64,000 bases of DNA from Streptomyces liliiviolaceus (GTDB lineage Bacteria; Actinomycetota; Actinomycetes; Streptomycetales; Streptomycetaceae): assembly GCF_018070025.1 (NCBI RefSeq), contig NZ_JAGPYQ010000002.1:1736001-1800000 (forward strand), given 5' to 3'. Position 1 is the stretch's first letter; every line of letters begins with the position of its first letter. Positions 17,994 through 26,562 of the stretch are shown piece by piece. The notes beneath the pieces were generated by a model that did no database searches, was not told the origin of the DNA, and was given only the letters and a program-made list of their open reading frames with translations. The position numbers and the translations under genes were made by a program.

Positions 17994-19313
17994 TCAGCCG
18001 GCGTAGGAGCGCAGGCGGAGGGTGGCCGTGGCCTGGTGGGCGGTCATGCCCTCGCTCGCGGAGATGACCTCCACCGCCTCGGCGAGCGACGGCGTGGCCT
18101 CACGGGCGATGCGCTGGTACGTGAGCGGCTTCAGGTAGCGGGAGACGGAGAGCCCGGCGCTGTGCTTGGCACCTCCGGCGGTCGGGAGGGTGTGGTTCGT
18201 CCCGGCCATGCCCTTGTCCGAGTACGCGACCGTGCTCCAGTGCCCGAGGAACAGGGAGCCGTAGTTGCGCAGCGTGTCGTGGTACCAGTCGTCGTCGGCC
18301 GTGTGCACCTCCAGGTGCTCCGGGGCGAGTTCGTCCATGACCGCGACCGCGTCCTCCTTGCTGTCCACCAAGATCACGGAGCCGAAGTCGTGCCAGGCAG
18401 GTCCGCAGATGTCCTGTGTGGACAGGGTCGGCAGCTGGCGCTCGACGGCGGCGATTACGTCACGGCCGAGCCGCTCGGAGGTGGTGACCAGGGCGGCCGG
18501 CGAGTTGGGGCCGTGTTCGGCCTGGCCGAGCAGGTCCGCCGCGACGGCCTCGGCGTCGGCCGTCCCGTCGGCGATGACGGCCACCTCGGAGGGCCCCGCG
18601 AGGAGGTCGATGGCGACCGTGCCGAACAACTGGCGCTTGGCCTCGGCGACATAGGCGTTCCCGGCGCCGACGAGCATGTCGACGGGCGCCCGGCCCAGCA
18701 GCCCGAAGGCCATGGCCGCGAGGGCCTGGACCCCGCCGACGACGAAGAGGTGGTCGATGCCGGAGAGGTGCGCGGCGTAGGTGACGGCGTCGTTGGCGCG
18801 CCCGTCCGGCTGGGGCGGGGTGCAGCCGATCACCGTGGGTACGCCCGCGACCTTGGCCACGCCCACGGTCATGAAGGCGCTGGCGGTGAGCGGGAAACGG
18901 CCCGCGGGGAGGTAGGCGCCGACGGCGGAGACCGGTACGTAACGCTGGCCGACCACCAGCCCGGGGGCGATCTCCTCCTCGAAGTCCGCCAGATGGTCGC
19001 GCTGCAGGGCGGCGAAGCGCTGGGTGCGCTCCGCGCCGAGCTCGATCGCCGCACGCAGGTCCTTCGGCAGCCGGTCGCCGCTGCGCGCTATGTCGGCCGC
19101 GTCCAGCTCGATCGCGCCGTCGGTCTGGCCGTCGAGGGAGCGTGCGTAGCGGCGGACGGCGTCGAGGCCGTCGCGCTCGATCTCGGACAGCATGCGGCTG
19201 ACCGTCTCGATCACCTCGGGGTCGCGCTGGGCGGGCGGAGCGTCGACTGCGGGAGCCTTCAGCAGGGTGTAGCGGTCGGAGAAGGCAGCGGTGAAGCGGG
19301 AGCTCAATTTCAT
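17994..19313 (-). CDS. Histidinol dehydrogenase paralogue (HpsN-like alcohol dehydrogenase)
   Basis: 439 aa from ATG 19313. It has the histidinol-dehydrogenase fold: zinc-ligand segment DLLGQAEHGP, catalytic APEHLE, and LLAGPSEVAV. The region VPVSAVGAYLPAGRFPLTA departs from true HisD (usually VGVYVPGGTA). Such paralogues, for example HpsN, oxidise (R)-2,3-dihydroxypropane-1-sulfonate or other small alcohols to acids in two NAD-dependent steps. It stands alone without his genes, divergent from a LysR regulator, which also argues for catabolism. The actual substrate is not determinable from sequence. Confidence 0.75.
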   Translation of the reverse strand: MKLSSRFTAAFSDRYTLLKAPAVDAPPAQRDPEVIETVSRMLSEIERDGLDAVRRYARSLDGQTDGAIELDAADIARSGDRLPKDLRAAIELGAERTQRFAALQRDHLADFEEEIAPGLVVGQRYVPVSAVGAYLPAGRFPLTASAFMTVGVAKVAGVPTVIGCTPPQPDGRANDAVTYAAHLSGIDHLFVVGGVQALAAMAFGLLGRAPVDMLVGAGNAYVAEAKRQLFGTVAIDLLAGPSEVAVIADGTADAEAVAADLLGQAEHGPNSPAALVTTSERLGRDVIAAVERQLPTLSTQDICGPAWHDFGSVILVDSKEDAVAVMDELAPEHLEVHTADDDWYHDTLRNYGSLFLGHWSTVAYSDKGMAGTNHTLPTAGGAKHSAGLSVSRYLKPLTYQRIAREATPSLAEAVEVISASEGMTAHQATATLRLRSYAG

Positions 19314-19343
19314 ACTGATGAGCCTGAAGGACGGTTTGCCCCG

Positions 19344-19362
19344 GGACAACCTCGAATTGTCC
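19344..19362. promoter_or_regulatory. Secondary dyad in the divergent promoter
   Basis: GGACAA-N7-TTGTCC, 31 bp upstream of the HisD-like start. Together with the LysR box it may form an activation site; inference only. Confidence 0.4.
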
Positions 19363-19370
19363 TCGCCACC

Positions 19371-19389
19371 CCATAGGGCGACCCTATGG
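19371..19389. promoter_or_regulatory. LysR-type operator box
   Basis: CCATAGGG-CGA-CCCTATGG, a perfect 8-bp-arm palindrome containing TAGGGCGACCCTA, which is T-N11-A, the LysR-type recognition form. It sits directly upstream of the LysR gene, whose candidate -10 (CAGAGT, 19390-19395) abuts it, so the LysR protein probably represses itself and controls the divergent dehydrogenase. Confidence 0.75.
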
Positions 19390-19402
19390 CAGAGTGGGCG
19401 GC

Positions 19403-20320
19403 ATGCCACCTTCGTCCGCTCCGGCGATCACGCTCAACCAGCTGCGCGCCTTCCTCGCCGCCACCCGGCTGGGCACGTTCTCGGCCGCCGCGGCGGAGCT
19501 GCGCACCACCCAGCCCTCGGTCTCGGAACTGATCAAACGCATGGAGGACCACTACCGGGTGCCCCTGTTCACCCGGGGAGCGCGCCGGCTCGTCCTGACC
19601 GCGGCGGGCGAGGAACTGCTGCCCTATGCCGAGCAGGCGGCGGAGGCGGCCGAGGGCGCCGACCGGGCACTGCGCTCCCTCACCTCGCTCGACGGCGGAG
19701 TGGCCACCTTCGGCCTGCTGCGCAACGCCGACTACTACCTGCTGTCGGATCTGCTCGAAACGTTCCACGCCCGGCATCCCCGGGTGCGGCTGCGGATCGT
19801 GGGCCTGAACTCGGTGGAGGTCGCGGAGGCCGTCACCGCGGGTGATCTGGAGGCCGGTCTGGTCGTCCTGCCCATCGACGCCGAGGGCCTCGACATCACG
19901 CCGCTCATGCGCGACGAGGTCGTCTACGCCTCGGCGGACCCGGCGCGCACCGCCCGGCCCGTGACGATGGCCGACCTCGCCGAGGCGCCGCTGATCCTGT
20001 ACGACGCCCACTACGGCTGGCGGGATCCCACCCGGCGCCAGCTGGCCGAGCGCGCCCAGGTGGAGGGCATCACCCTGTCGCCGGTGGTCGAGGTCGAGCA
20101 GGTCGACTCCGCGCTGCATCTGGTCGCCCGGGGCGCGGGAGACACCATCGTGTCCCGGGCGGTCGCGGGCAGCCGCACGTTCCCGGAGAACCTGCACACC
20201 GTCGGGTTCGCCGAGCCGCTGTACGACACCATCGCCGTGGTCCGGCGCCAGGGAGCCGTGCTGTCCCCCGCGACCCGGGAGATCGCCCGCCTGGCCCGGC
20301 GCATGCTGCTGGAACACTGA
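19403..20320 (+). CDS. LysR-family transcriptional regulator
   Basis: 305 aa from ATG 19403. N-terminal winged HTH (TLNQLRAFLAATRLGTFSAA, then TTQPSVSELIKRME), then the LysR substrate-binding domain. No ribosome-binding site is visible, but CAGAGT lies exactly 7 nt before the ATG, so the message may be leaderless. A GTG at 19394 would add three residues. Divergent from the HisD-like gene, its likely target. Confidence 0.87.
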   Translation: MPPSSAPAITLNQLRAFLAATRLGTFSAAAAELRTTQPSVSELIKRMEDHYRVPLFTRGARRLVLTAAGEELLPYAEQAAEAAEGADRALRSLTSLDGGVATFGLLRNADYYLLSDLLETFHARHPRVRLRIVGLNSVEVAEAVTAGDLEAGLVVLPIDAEGLDITPLMRDEVVYASADPARTARPVTMADLAEAPLILYDAHYGWRDPTRRQLAERAQVEGITLSPVVEVEQVDSALHLVARGAGDTIVSRAVAGSRTFPENLHTVGFAEPLYDTIAVVRRQGAVLSPATREIARLARRMLLEH

Positions 20321-20623
20321 TCCGGACATCGGCCCGCACACCGACCGCGCCCCTAGGGACAGAAGGTGTCGGGAGGTGTTCCGTACCGGTGTGTGCGTCG
20401 GTGCGCTGTCCCCTGCCGCGGTCCGCCCGGTGTGCGCCGCCGCGCCGGGCACCCGTGCCCCTCTACAGTGGTGGGCGGTGGCAGGTACCCGTGCTGACAG
20501 CCCGCAGGGTCACCGCGCCGCTCGGCTCCCGGACCCCGCGCCGCTCATCGGAACAGGCAGAACGGCCGCGAGACGGCCGGGGTCCTCAGATCCTCGCAGC
20601 GGACACCGGGGCCCCGGCATTTC

Positions 20624-20674
20624 GTCCTCCCCCGTCCTCGGAGCGATTCCCGCTCGCTCCGACAGGGGGAGGAC
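20624..20674. terminator. Large two-tier hairpin between convergent genes
   Basis: Outer arms GTCCTCCCCC (20624-20633) / GGGGGAGGAC (20665-20674) are perfect over 10 bp; inner arms CGGAGCG (20639-20645) / CGCTCCG (20655-20661). It sits in the 463-bp gap 20321-20783 between convergent LysR and DUF5133 genes and probably terminates both. I see no credible gene in the rest of that gap. Confidence 0.65.
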
Positions 20675-20783
20675 AAACCGGCGCGGGGACACCTACGGAT
20701 GGGGAGCCGCTGTGCCCCCGCGTCGGCACGGCCCGTCACCGGGCCCCGTCCTCACCCGGCCGGTGCCTCACGCCTCTTCGGCC

Positions 20784-21029
20784 TTACGCGGCCAGCGTCT
20801 CGTCCTCCTGCACCACGCCCTCTCGGGCGGTGCGGTACTGCTCGATCAGCAGGTCGGCCGTACGCAGGGCCTCTTCCGCGGTGCGTGAGGCGGTCATGAC
20901 GCAGAGCGTGTAGGTGACGTTCTCCAGTGCGCGGCTGGTGCGGCCGGTGGGGCGCACGTCGTGCTCGATCCGCACCTCCGCGAACCGGGCCAGGACCGTA
21001 CGCAGTTCCTTCTCCGCCGGCACCATCAT
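20784..21029 (-). CDS. DUF5133 domain protein
   Basis: 81 aa from ATG 21029, preceded by GAGAGGA. Sequence MMVPAEKELRTVLARFAEVR, then NVTYTLCVMTASRTAEEALR matches the Streptomyces DUF5133 family pattern (about 80-100 aa, YTLCV core). Soluble, helical, no catalytic motif. Stop codon is TAA, uncommon in this DNA. Function unknown; paralogues are numerous in Streptomyces genomes. Confidence 0.75.
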   Translation of the reverse strand: MMVPAEKELRTVLARFAEVRIEHDVRPTGRTSRALENVTYTLCVMTASRTAEEALRTADLLIEQYRTAREGVVQEDETLAA

Positions 21030-21242
21030 GGTGATTCCTCTCCCACACACAGCACAGCTCGCACGTGGGCAGACGCCACCGCGAGAATCCGGACCTCATC
21101 AGTGGCGTCGTTGTCACTGGGCGACACCGAAGGTGTCGGGTACACCTCGGGTGCCCCGTCCCGGTGCGTCCATGCCTGCGCATGCCTCACTTCCGTCGCA
21201 CGGGTCAGCGCGGTCCGGGCGCGCGTGCGAGGGCGGACCGGC

Positions 21243-22697
21243 TCAGCGCTCGCCCCCTCCGTCCGGCAGGAGGCCGGTGCGGGCCACGTCGGCGTACCAT
21301 CGCGCGCTGGCCTTGGGGATGCGCCTGCCGGTCGGATAGTCGACGTAGACGGCGCCGAAGCGCTTGCTGTAGCCGTAGCCCCACTCGAAGTTGTCCAGCA
21401 GGGACCACAGGAAGTAGCCCCGTACGTCGACGCCGTCCTTGATCGCCCGGTGCACCGCGGACAGATGGCCGCGCAGGTAGGCGATACGCTCGGGGTCGAC
21501 CACCTCGCCCTCCGGGTTCACGTAGTCGTCGAACGCCGCCCCGTTCTCGGTGATCATCAAGGGCATGGCGGGGAAGTCCGCCTTGAGGCGCAGCAGCAGG
21601 TCGTACAGGCCGCTGGGGTCGACCGCCCAGCCCATCGCGGTCGTGCTGCCCTCAGGACGGTGGAAGGCGACTTCGGCCCCCGGCCAGGGGCTGTGCTCGC
21701 TCTGCCCGTGCCCGTCGGAGCCGTGGCTGGCCCCAGCCGTGGCGGCGGAGACGAGGGTGGGCGTGTAGTAGTTGACGCCCAGGAAGTCCAGCGGCTGGTG
21801 GATCTCGGCGAGGTCGCCGTCCCGCACGAAGGACCAGTCGGTGAGGCCGGCCGTGTCCTGGAGGAGGTCCTGCGGGTACCGGCCCTCCAACTGCGGTCCG
21901 GTGAAGACCCGGTTGGCCAGCGCGTCGATCCGGCGGGCCGCGTCCACGTCCTCGGCGGACTCGGTCAGCGCCCGGACGTGGTGGATGTTGAGCGTGATGG
22001 ACGCCCGCGCGGAGGACGGGAGTTCGGCGCGCAGTGCCTGTACGGCCTTGCCGTGGGCGAGGTTGAGGTGGTGCGCCGCGCGCAGGGCGGCCACCGGGTC
22101 GGTGCGGCCGGGGGCGTGCACACCGGAGCCGTAGCCGAGGAAGGCGCTGCACCAGGGCTCGTTGAGGGTGGTCCAGGTCTTCACCCGGTCCCCCAGCGCG
22201 CGGGCCGCGAGGGTCGCGTAGTCGGCGAACCGGTCGGCGGTGACGCGCTCCGGCCAGCCGCCCGCGTCCTCCAGGTGCTGCGGCAGGTCCCAGTGGTAGA
22301 GGGTGACGACCGGTTCGATGCCCTTCTCCAGCAGGGCGTCGGTCAGGGCGCGGTAGAAGTCGAGCCCCTTCTGGACGGCCGGGCCGCGGCCTGTCGGCTG
22401 CACCCGTGACCACGACAGGGAGAACCGGTAGGCGCTCACCCCGAGGTCGGCCATGATCTCGACGTCCTCGCGCCAGCGGTGGTAGTGGTCGGTGGCCACG
22501 TCACCGGTGTCGCCGTTGCGCACCCTGCCGGGCGTGTGCGAGTAGGTGTCCCAGATCGAGGGGGTGCGTCCGTCCGCGGTGGCGGCGCCCTCGATCTGGT
22601 AGGCGGCGGTCGCCGTGCCCCAGGTGAAGTTCTGCGGGAACCGGACGGCGGTGGAGTCTTCCGGGGTGGGCGCGACGCGTCGGGTAACGGTGGTCAC
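21243..22697 (-). CDS. Glycoside hydrolase family 1 beta-glucosidase
   Basis: 484 aa, GTG start with AAGGA 5-6 nt upstream. GH1 signatures: [15 protein letters not shown] near the N-terminus, acid/base Glu180 in TLNEPW, nucleophile Glu384 in ITENG, and the C-terminal [20 protein letters not shown]. No signal peptide: it cleaves beta-glucosides inside the cell. Lies 91 bp downstream of the cognate permease, in the same order as bglC in cebEFG-bglC cellobiose systems. Confidence 0.9.
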   Translation of the reverse strand: MTTVTRRVAPTPEDSTAVRFPQNFTWGTATAAYQIEGAATADGRTPSIWDTYSHTPGRVRNGDTGDVATDHYHRWREDVEIMADLGVSAYRFSLSWSRVQPTGRGPAVQKGLDFYRALTDALLEKGIEPVVTLYHWDLPQHLEDAGGWPERVTADRFADYATLAARALGDRVKTWTTLNEPWCSAFLGYGSGVHAPGRTDPVAALRAAHHLNLAHGKAVQALRAELPSSARASITLNIHHVRALTESAEDVDAARRIDALANRVFTGPQLEGRYPQDLLQDTAGLTDWSFVRDGDLAEIHQPLDFLGVNYYTPTLVSAATAGASHGSDGHGQSEHSPWPGAEVAFHRPEGSTTAMGWAVDPSGLYDLLLRLKADFPAMPLMITENGAAFDDYVNPEGEVVDPERIAYLRGHLSAVHRAIKDGVDVRGYFLWSLLDNFEWGYGYSKRFGAVYVDYPTGRRIPKASARWYADVARTGLLPDGGGER

Positions 22698-22787
22698 GTG
22701 AGTCCTTCCAGAGTGCTGCGGGACGGGAGGGGTGGAGCGAGGACGTGCACGCCGGAGGACCCCGGCACCGCGGGGACGGCGGGTCGG

Positions 22788-23732
22788 TCATCCCTTGACC
22801 GCTCCCTGCATGATGCCGCCGACGATCTGACGGCCGAAGACGACGAACATGGCGAGCAGGGGCAGTGTGCCGAGGAGGGCGCCGGCCATGATCAGCGACT
22901 GGTCGCGCACGTATCCCGCGCTCAGCTGAGTCAGGGCGACGGGCACGGTCGGGTTGGACATGTCGAGCACGATGAACGGCCAGAAGAAGTCGTTCCAGGC
23001 GTGCACGAACGTGATCATGAAAAGGACGGCCATGGGCGCCCGTGCGATCGGCAGCACGATGCTCCAGAAGATGCGCAGGGAGTGCGCGCCGTCCACCCGG
23101 CCGGCCTCGACGAGTTCGTCGGGCAGCGCCTCGCTCAGATACTGCCGCATGAAGAACACCCCGACGGCGCTGACGAGCGTGGGGAAGATGACGGCGGGCA
23201 ACTGCTGGCCCCAGCCCAGCTCGGTCATCATCATGAACAGTGGTACGACGCCGAGTTGGGGCGGCACCATCATCGTGCCGATCACGAGCATCAGCAGGAT
23301 GTTGCGGCCCTTGAAACGGAGTTTCGCGAAGGCGAAACCGGCGAGGGTGGCGAACAGCACCGTGGACAGGGCGATCACACCGGCCACGATCAGGCTGTTC
23401 AGCATGGCCTTGCCCAGCGCGGCGTCCTGCCAGGCCTTGCCGAGGTTGTCCAGCAGGTGAGGGCCGGGCAGGAACGGCGGGGGCGTCTGGGTGACGCGCG
23501 TGTTGTCGGTCGAGGCCGCCACCATCGTCCAGTAGAGCGGGAAGAGGGAGAAGAGCGCCGCGATCCCCAGCAGGATGTAGGCGAGGGGGCCCGCGTGATG
23601 CTGACGTCCGGCACCTGGGTGCCGGAACAGCTGCCGGCTCCGGCCGCCGGGCGGGGCGTTCTTGCGTGTCTTCTTCTGTACGGTCCCGGGGCGTGCGTCC
23701 GCCGTCTCGACCGGGATGCTGTCTGTGGTCAT
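22788..23732 (-). CDS. Sugar ABC permease, MalG type (CebG-like)
   Basis: 314 aa, ATG with GGGAG 6 nt upstream. A basic cytoplasmic N-terminus of about 45 residues precedes six predicted helices. EAA loop DELVEAGRVDGAHSLRIFWS, with Gly in place of the second Ala of EAA. Terminal GGIMQGAVKG. Thirteen bases separate it from the MalF-type gene. Confidence 0.87.
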   Translation of the reverse strand: MTTDSIPVETADARPGTVQKKTRKNAPPGGRSRQLFRHPGAGRQHHAGPLAYILLGIAALFSLFPLYWTMVAASTDNTRVTQTPPPFLPGPHLLDNLGKAWQDAALGKAMLNSLIVAGVIALSTVLFATLAGFAFAKLRFKGRNILLMLVIGTMMVPPQLGVVPLFMMMTELGWGQQLPAVIFPTLVSAVGVFFMRQYLSEALPDELVEAGRVDGAHSLRIFWSIVLPIARAPMAVLFMITFVHAWNDFFWPFIVLDMSNPTVPVALTQLSAGYVRDQSLIMAGALLGTLPLLAMFVVFGRQIVGGIMQGAVKG

Positions 23733-23745
23733 GGGGGTCTCCCGG

Positions 23746-24735
23746 TCAGGCCCTGCGCGCCAGGACGCGCTTGACGAGTCGTTGGACGACGAAGAGGACG
23801 ATGAGCAGCAGGAACATCGCCCAGGCGACCGTGGCGGCCCGGCCCATCTGGTAGTTCTTCCAGCCCTCCTCGTACAGGAGCAGTCCCAGGGTCTGGTACT
23901 GGTTGTCCGCTCCCCCGGTGATGCCGTTCGGGCCCTGGCCGAAGATCAGGGGCTCACCGAAGAGCTGGGTGGCGCCGATCGTGGACAGGACGATGGTGAA
24001 CACGATGGTGGAACGGATTCCGGGAACGGTGACCTTGAGGAACTGCTGCCAGCGCGAGGCCCCGTCGATGGCCGCGGCCTCGTAGCGGTCGCGCGGGATC
24101 GCCTGCATCGCCGCGAGGTAGAGCAGGGCGTTGTAGCCGGTCCAGCGCCAGATGACGATCGTCGAAATGGCCGTCTGCGCGGCCCACTTGTTGTTCTCGA
24201 AGTCGATGTTGTCGATGCCGACCAGGCTCAGCATCCAGTTGATCATGCCGAAGTCGCGTTCGAAGAGCATCGTGAACACGAGGGCCGCAGCGCCCACCGA
24301 GGTGGCGTACGGGGTGAGGGCGGCGACACGGAAGAACGTCGAGCCCCGCAGCTGGTAGTTGAGCAGGTGCGCGAGACCGAGCGCCATCATCAGCTGCGGC
24401 ACGGTCGACAGGACACCGATGGTGAACGTGTTGAGCAGCGCGTTCCAGAACCGGTCGTCGTCCCACAGAGCCGTGTAGTTGTCGAAGCCGACCCACTCCA
24501 TGACGTTCAGGGTCGACAGTTCGACGCGGTGCAGCGAGATCCACGAGGTGTAGACGAGCGGGTAGAAGCTGAAGGCCGCGAAGACGACGAAGAACGGGGC
24601 GACGAAGGCGTACGGGGCGCCGCGCACGTCGAGGCGGTGGAGCAGCGTACTGCGGCGCTCGGCGCCGGAACCGGACCCGTCCGGCGCGGCGGTGCCGGGC
24701 GCACCGTCTGGGGGTGTCGAGGTGGAGATGGCCAC
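23746..24735 (-). CDS. Sugar ABC permease, MalF type (CebF-like)
   Basis: 329 aa from GTG 24735, chosen because AAGGA lies about 11 nt upstream; an in-frame ATG at 24825 would add a low-complexity Pro/Ser tail. Six predicted helices from PYAFVAPFFVVFAAFSFYPL; EAA loop DRYEAAAIDGASRWQQFLKV. The long periplasmic loop (FERDFGMINWMLSLVGIDNI) is typical of CebF proteins. Confidence 0.86.
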   Translation of the reverse strand: MAISTSTPPDGAPGTAAPDGSGSGAERRSTLLHRLDVRGAPYAFVAPFFVVFAAFSFYPLVYTSWISLHRVELSTLNVMEWVGFDNYTALWDDDRFWNALLNTFTIGVLSTVPQLMMALGLAHLLNYQLRGSTFFRVAALTPYATSVGAAALVFTMLFERDFGMINWMLSLVGIDNIDFENNKWAAQTAISTIVIWRWTGYNALLYLAAMQAIPRDRYEAAAIDGASRWQQFLKVTVPGIRSTIVFTIVLSTIGATQLFGEPLIFGQGPNGITGGADNQYQTLGLLLYEEGWKNYQMGRAATVAWAMFLLLIVLFVVQRLVKRVLARRA

Positions 24736-24795
24736 CGGAAGGCGTCCTTCCTGGAGGGTGGGAGCGGGGGTGGTGCTCGGGGGTGACGAGGAGGC

Positions 24796-24936
24796 AAGGC
24801 CCGGCGGCCCGTACGGGCCTTCCATGGGACGCCGGGCACTGCTACGGAAGCGTCAACGGGCGGTGAGTCGTGCACTGCGGGCCGTCCGTCGGCCAAGGGC
24901 CCCAGGCTGTCGAGCCCTGAGCCGTGGGCCCTGGCC
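24796..24936. promoter_or_regulatory. Intercistronic hairpins between binding protein and permease genes
   Basis: AAGGCCCG...CGGGCCTT (24796-24821), containing the 14-bp palindrome GGCCCGTACGGGCC, and a second stem GGCCAAGGGCCC...GGGCCCTGGCC (24891-24936, one bulged A). The 230-bp gap between SBP and permease genes holds only these. Such structures typically reduce read-through or protect the SBP message, giving excess binding protein. Confidence 0.55.
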
Positions 24937-24965
24937 GAGTGGGCCGTGGGCGAAGGGAGCCCAGG

Positions 24966-26279
24966 TCAGCCCGCGGCCTTCTCGATGCGCTTGTCCGTGG
25001 TCTTCCACGCCTCGTTCGGGCTCTTGTTCTGCGCCTCGATCAAGGTCAGACCCTGCGAGAAGATGTCCTTGATCGTGCCGTCCTTGCGGCCGAGCACCTG
25101 CTCGTCGGGGATCTCCTTGGCCGCCGCGCCGAAGATCTGCCCGATGGGCGCACCGGCGAAGTAGTCGGACTTGGCGTCGACTACTTCGGGCATCTCCAGC
25201 GCCGTCTGCGACGACGGGAAGTTGCCGATCTCCTTGAACAGGTAGGCCTGCTGCTCGGGAGCGGTCAGCCAGGCCACGAGTTCCTGCGCCTCCTTCTTGA
25301 CCGGGCTCTTCTCCATCACCCCGAGGAAGGACCCGCCCCAGTTGGCGCCCTGGGGTGCCTTGGCCACGTCCCACTTGCCCTTGTTCTTCGGTCCGGCCTT
25401 CTCGCTGATGTGCGCGAGCATCCACGCCGGGCAGACGGTGGAGGCGAAGGTGCTGTTGGCCAGACCGGGGTCCCAGCCGGGCTGGAACTGGCGGAGCTTG
25501 GCGGTCAGATCGGACGTGGCCGCCTCGGAGGCCAGCTTCCAGGCGTCCTTCACGACAGGGTTCGTCTCGTAGATGAGCTTGCCCTGCTTGTCGTAGAACT
25601 GCTGGGAGTTGCCGTAGATCATGGCGTTGAACAGTCCGCTGGAGCTGTCCATGAAGGCGACCTTGTCGTCCTTGGACTCGGCCTTGAACTTCTTGCCCGC
25701 CGCCACGTACTTCGACCAGTCGCCCTCCCACAGCTTGGCGACCTTCTCGCGGTCGGTGGGCAGACCGGCCTGCTCGAACAGGTCCTTGCGGTAACAGACG
25801 GCCATCGGGCCGATGTCGGTGCCGAGCCCGATGACCTTCTTGTCCGAGGTGGTCACCTGGCTCTGCTTCCACGGAAGGAAGTGGTCCGTCCCGGGCGCGC
25901 CGGCCAGGTCGACGAACTTGTCCTGCTGCGTGTCGGACAGCTCCTTGGCCCTACCAATTTCTATGCCCTGGATGTCCTTCAGCCCGCTGCCGGCCGCCAA
26001 GTGGGTCTGCAGCGCGGTGTAGTACGTCTGCTCGTCGCCCGCGACGTCCGCCTTGATGACGACATCCGGGTGCTCCTTCATGTACTTGTCGAGGAGGCCG
26101 GTCTCCTTGAAGCCCATGACGCCGAACAGGCCCATGGTGATGGTGGTCTTGCCGTCCTTCTTCCCCCCACCGGTCCCCCCGCTGTCACTGCCTCCGCAGC
26201 CCACGACCAGGCCGAGAGCCGACACAACCGATACGGCGGCCACGGCTCGTGTACGCAACTTCTTTCGGACCTTGCCCAT
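24966..26279 (-). CDS. Extracellular sugar-binding lipoprotein (CebE-like)
   Basis: 437 aa, ATG with a near-perfect AGGAGG site 5 nt upstream. Lipoprotein signal with lipobox LVVGC, then a Gly/Ser linker and a family 1 solute-binding fold (ITMGLFGVMGFKETGLLDKY). Its first-gene position with permeases and GH1 enzyme following matches cellobiose/cellotriose systems of Streptomyces. The ligand is inferred from the GH1 neighbour, and the operator differs from the known CebR site, so another beta-glucoside is possible. Confidence 0.85.
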   Translation of the reverse strand: MGKVRKKLRTRAVAAVSVVSALGLVVGCGGSDSGGTGGGKKDGKTTITMGLFGVMGFKETGLLDKYMKEHPDVVIKADVAGDEQTYYTALQTHLAAGSGLKDIQGIEIGRAKELSDTQQDKFVDLAGAPGTDHFLPWKQSQVTTSDKKVIGLGTDIGPMAVCYRKDLFEQAGLPTDREKVAKLWEGDWSKYVAAGKKFKAESKDDKVAFMDSSSGLFNAMIYGNSQQFYDKQGKLIYETNPVVKDAWKLASEAATSDLTAKLRQFQPGWDPGLANSTFASTVCPAWMLAHISEKAGPKNKGKWDVAKAPQGANWGGSFLGVMEKSPVKKEAQELVAWLTAPEQQAYLFKEIGNFPSSQTALEMPEVVDAKSDYFAGAPIGQIFGAAAKEIPDEQVLGRKDGTIKDIFSQGLTLIEAQNKSPNEAWKTTDKRIEKAAG

Positions 26280-26354
26280 TTCGTCCTCCTAGCGGCGGCG
26301 CTGACGCACCGGAGTTCGAGCCCCGCGGTCCGCTCCGCAGGCCCGATTTGTCCG

Positions 26355-26392
26355 GTGGGTACGTTCCCAAACGTCGATGGGAACGTGCCCAC
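26355..26392. promoter_or_regulatory. Twin LacI-type operators
   Basis: GTGGGTACGTTCCCA (26355-26369) and TGGGAACGTGCCCAC (26378-26392) are inverted copies with one mismatch in 15. Each core, GGGNACGTNCCC, is itself a CG-centred palindrome, and the two centres are 22 bp apart, two helical turns. They lie between the binding-protein gene and the divergent LacI gene. This resembles but does not equal the CebR box TGGGAGCGCTCCCA. Confidence 0.8.
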
Positions 26393-26562
26393 TCGGTGGC
26401 CCAGAGCGTGGCCGCCGTCACAGGGTCCTGTCAAGAAGTTGAAACCACTTCGTTGCCGGAAGATGTCGTGCGGCCCCGCCCGGGCCCTTCGGGCGCTCTT
26501 CGCGGGTCTGGCACAATGCGCAGGTGGCAGCCGCTGGGGCGGCGCGTGGGCGAGGAGGCGAC

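Noticed and set aside
17994..19313. Annotation as histidine-biosynthetic hisD
   Set aside because: Sequence deviates in conserved HisD blocks and the context is catabolic with LysR; called a paralogue instead.
26355..26392. Classical CebR box
   Set aside because: The core is ACGT rather than the GCGC of TGGGAGCGCTCCCA, so it is described as a related but distinct operator.
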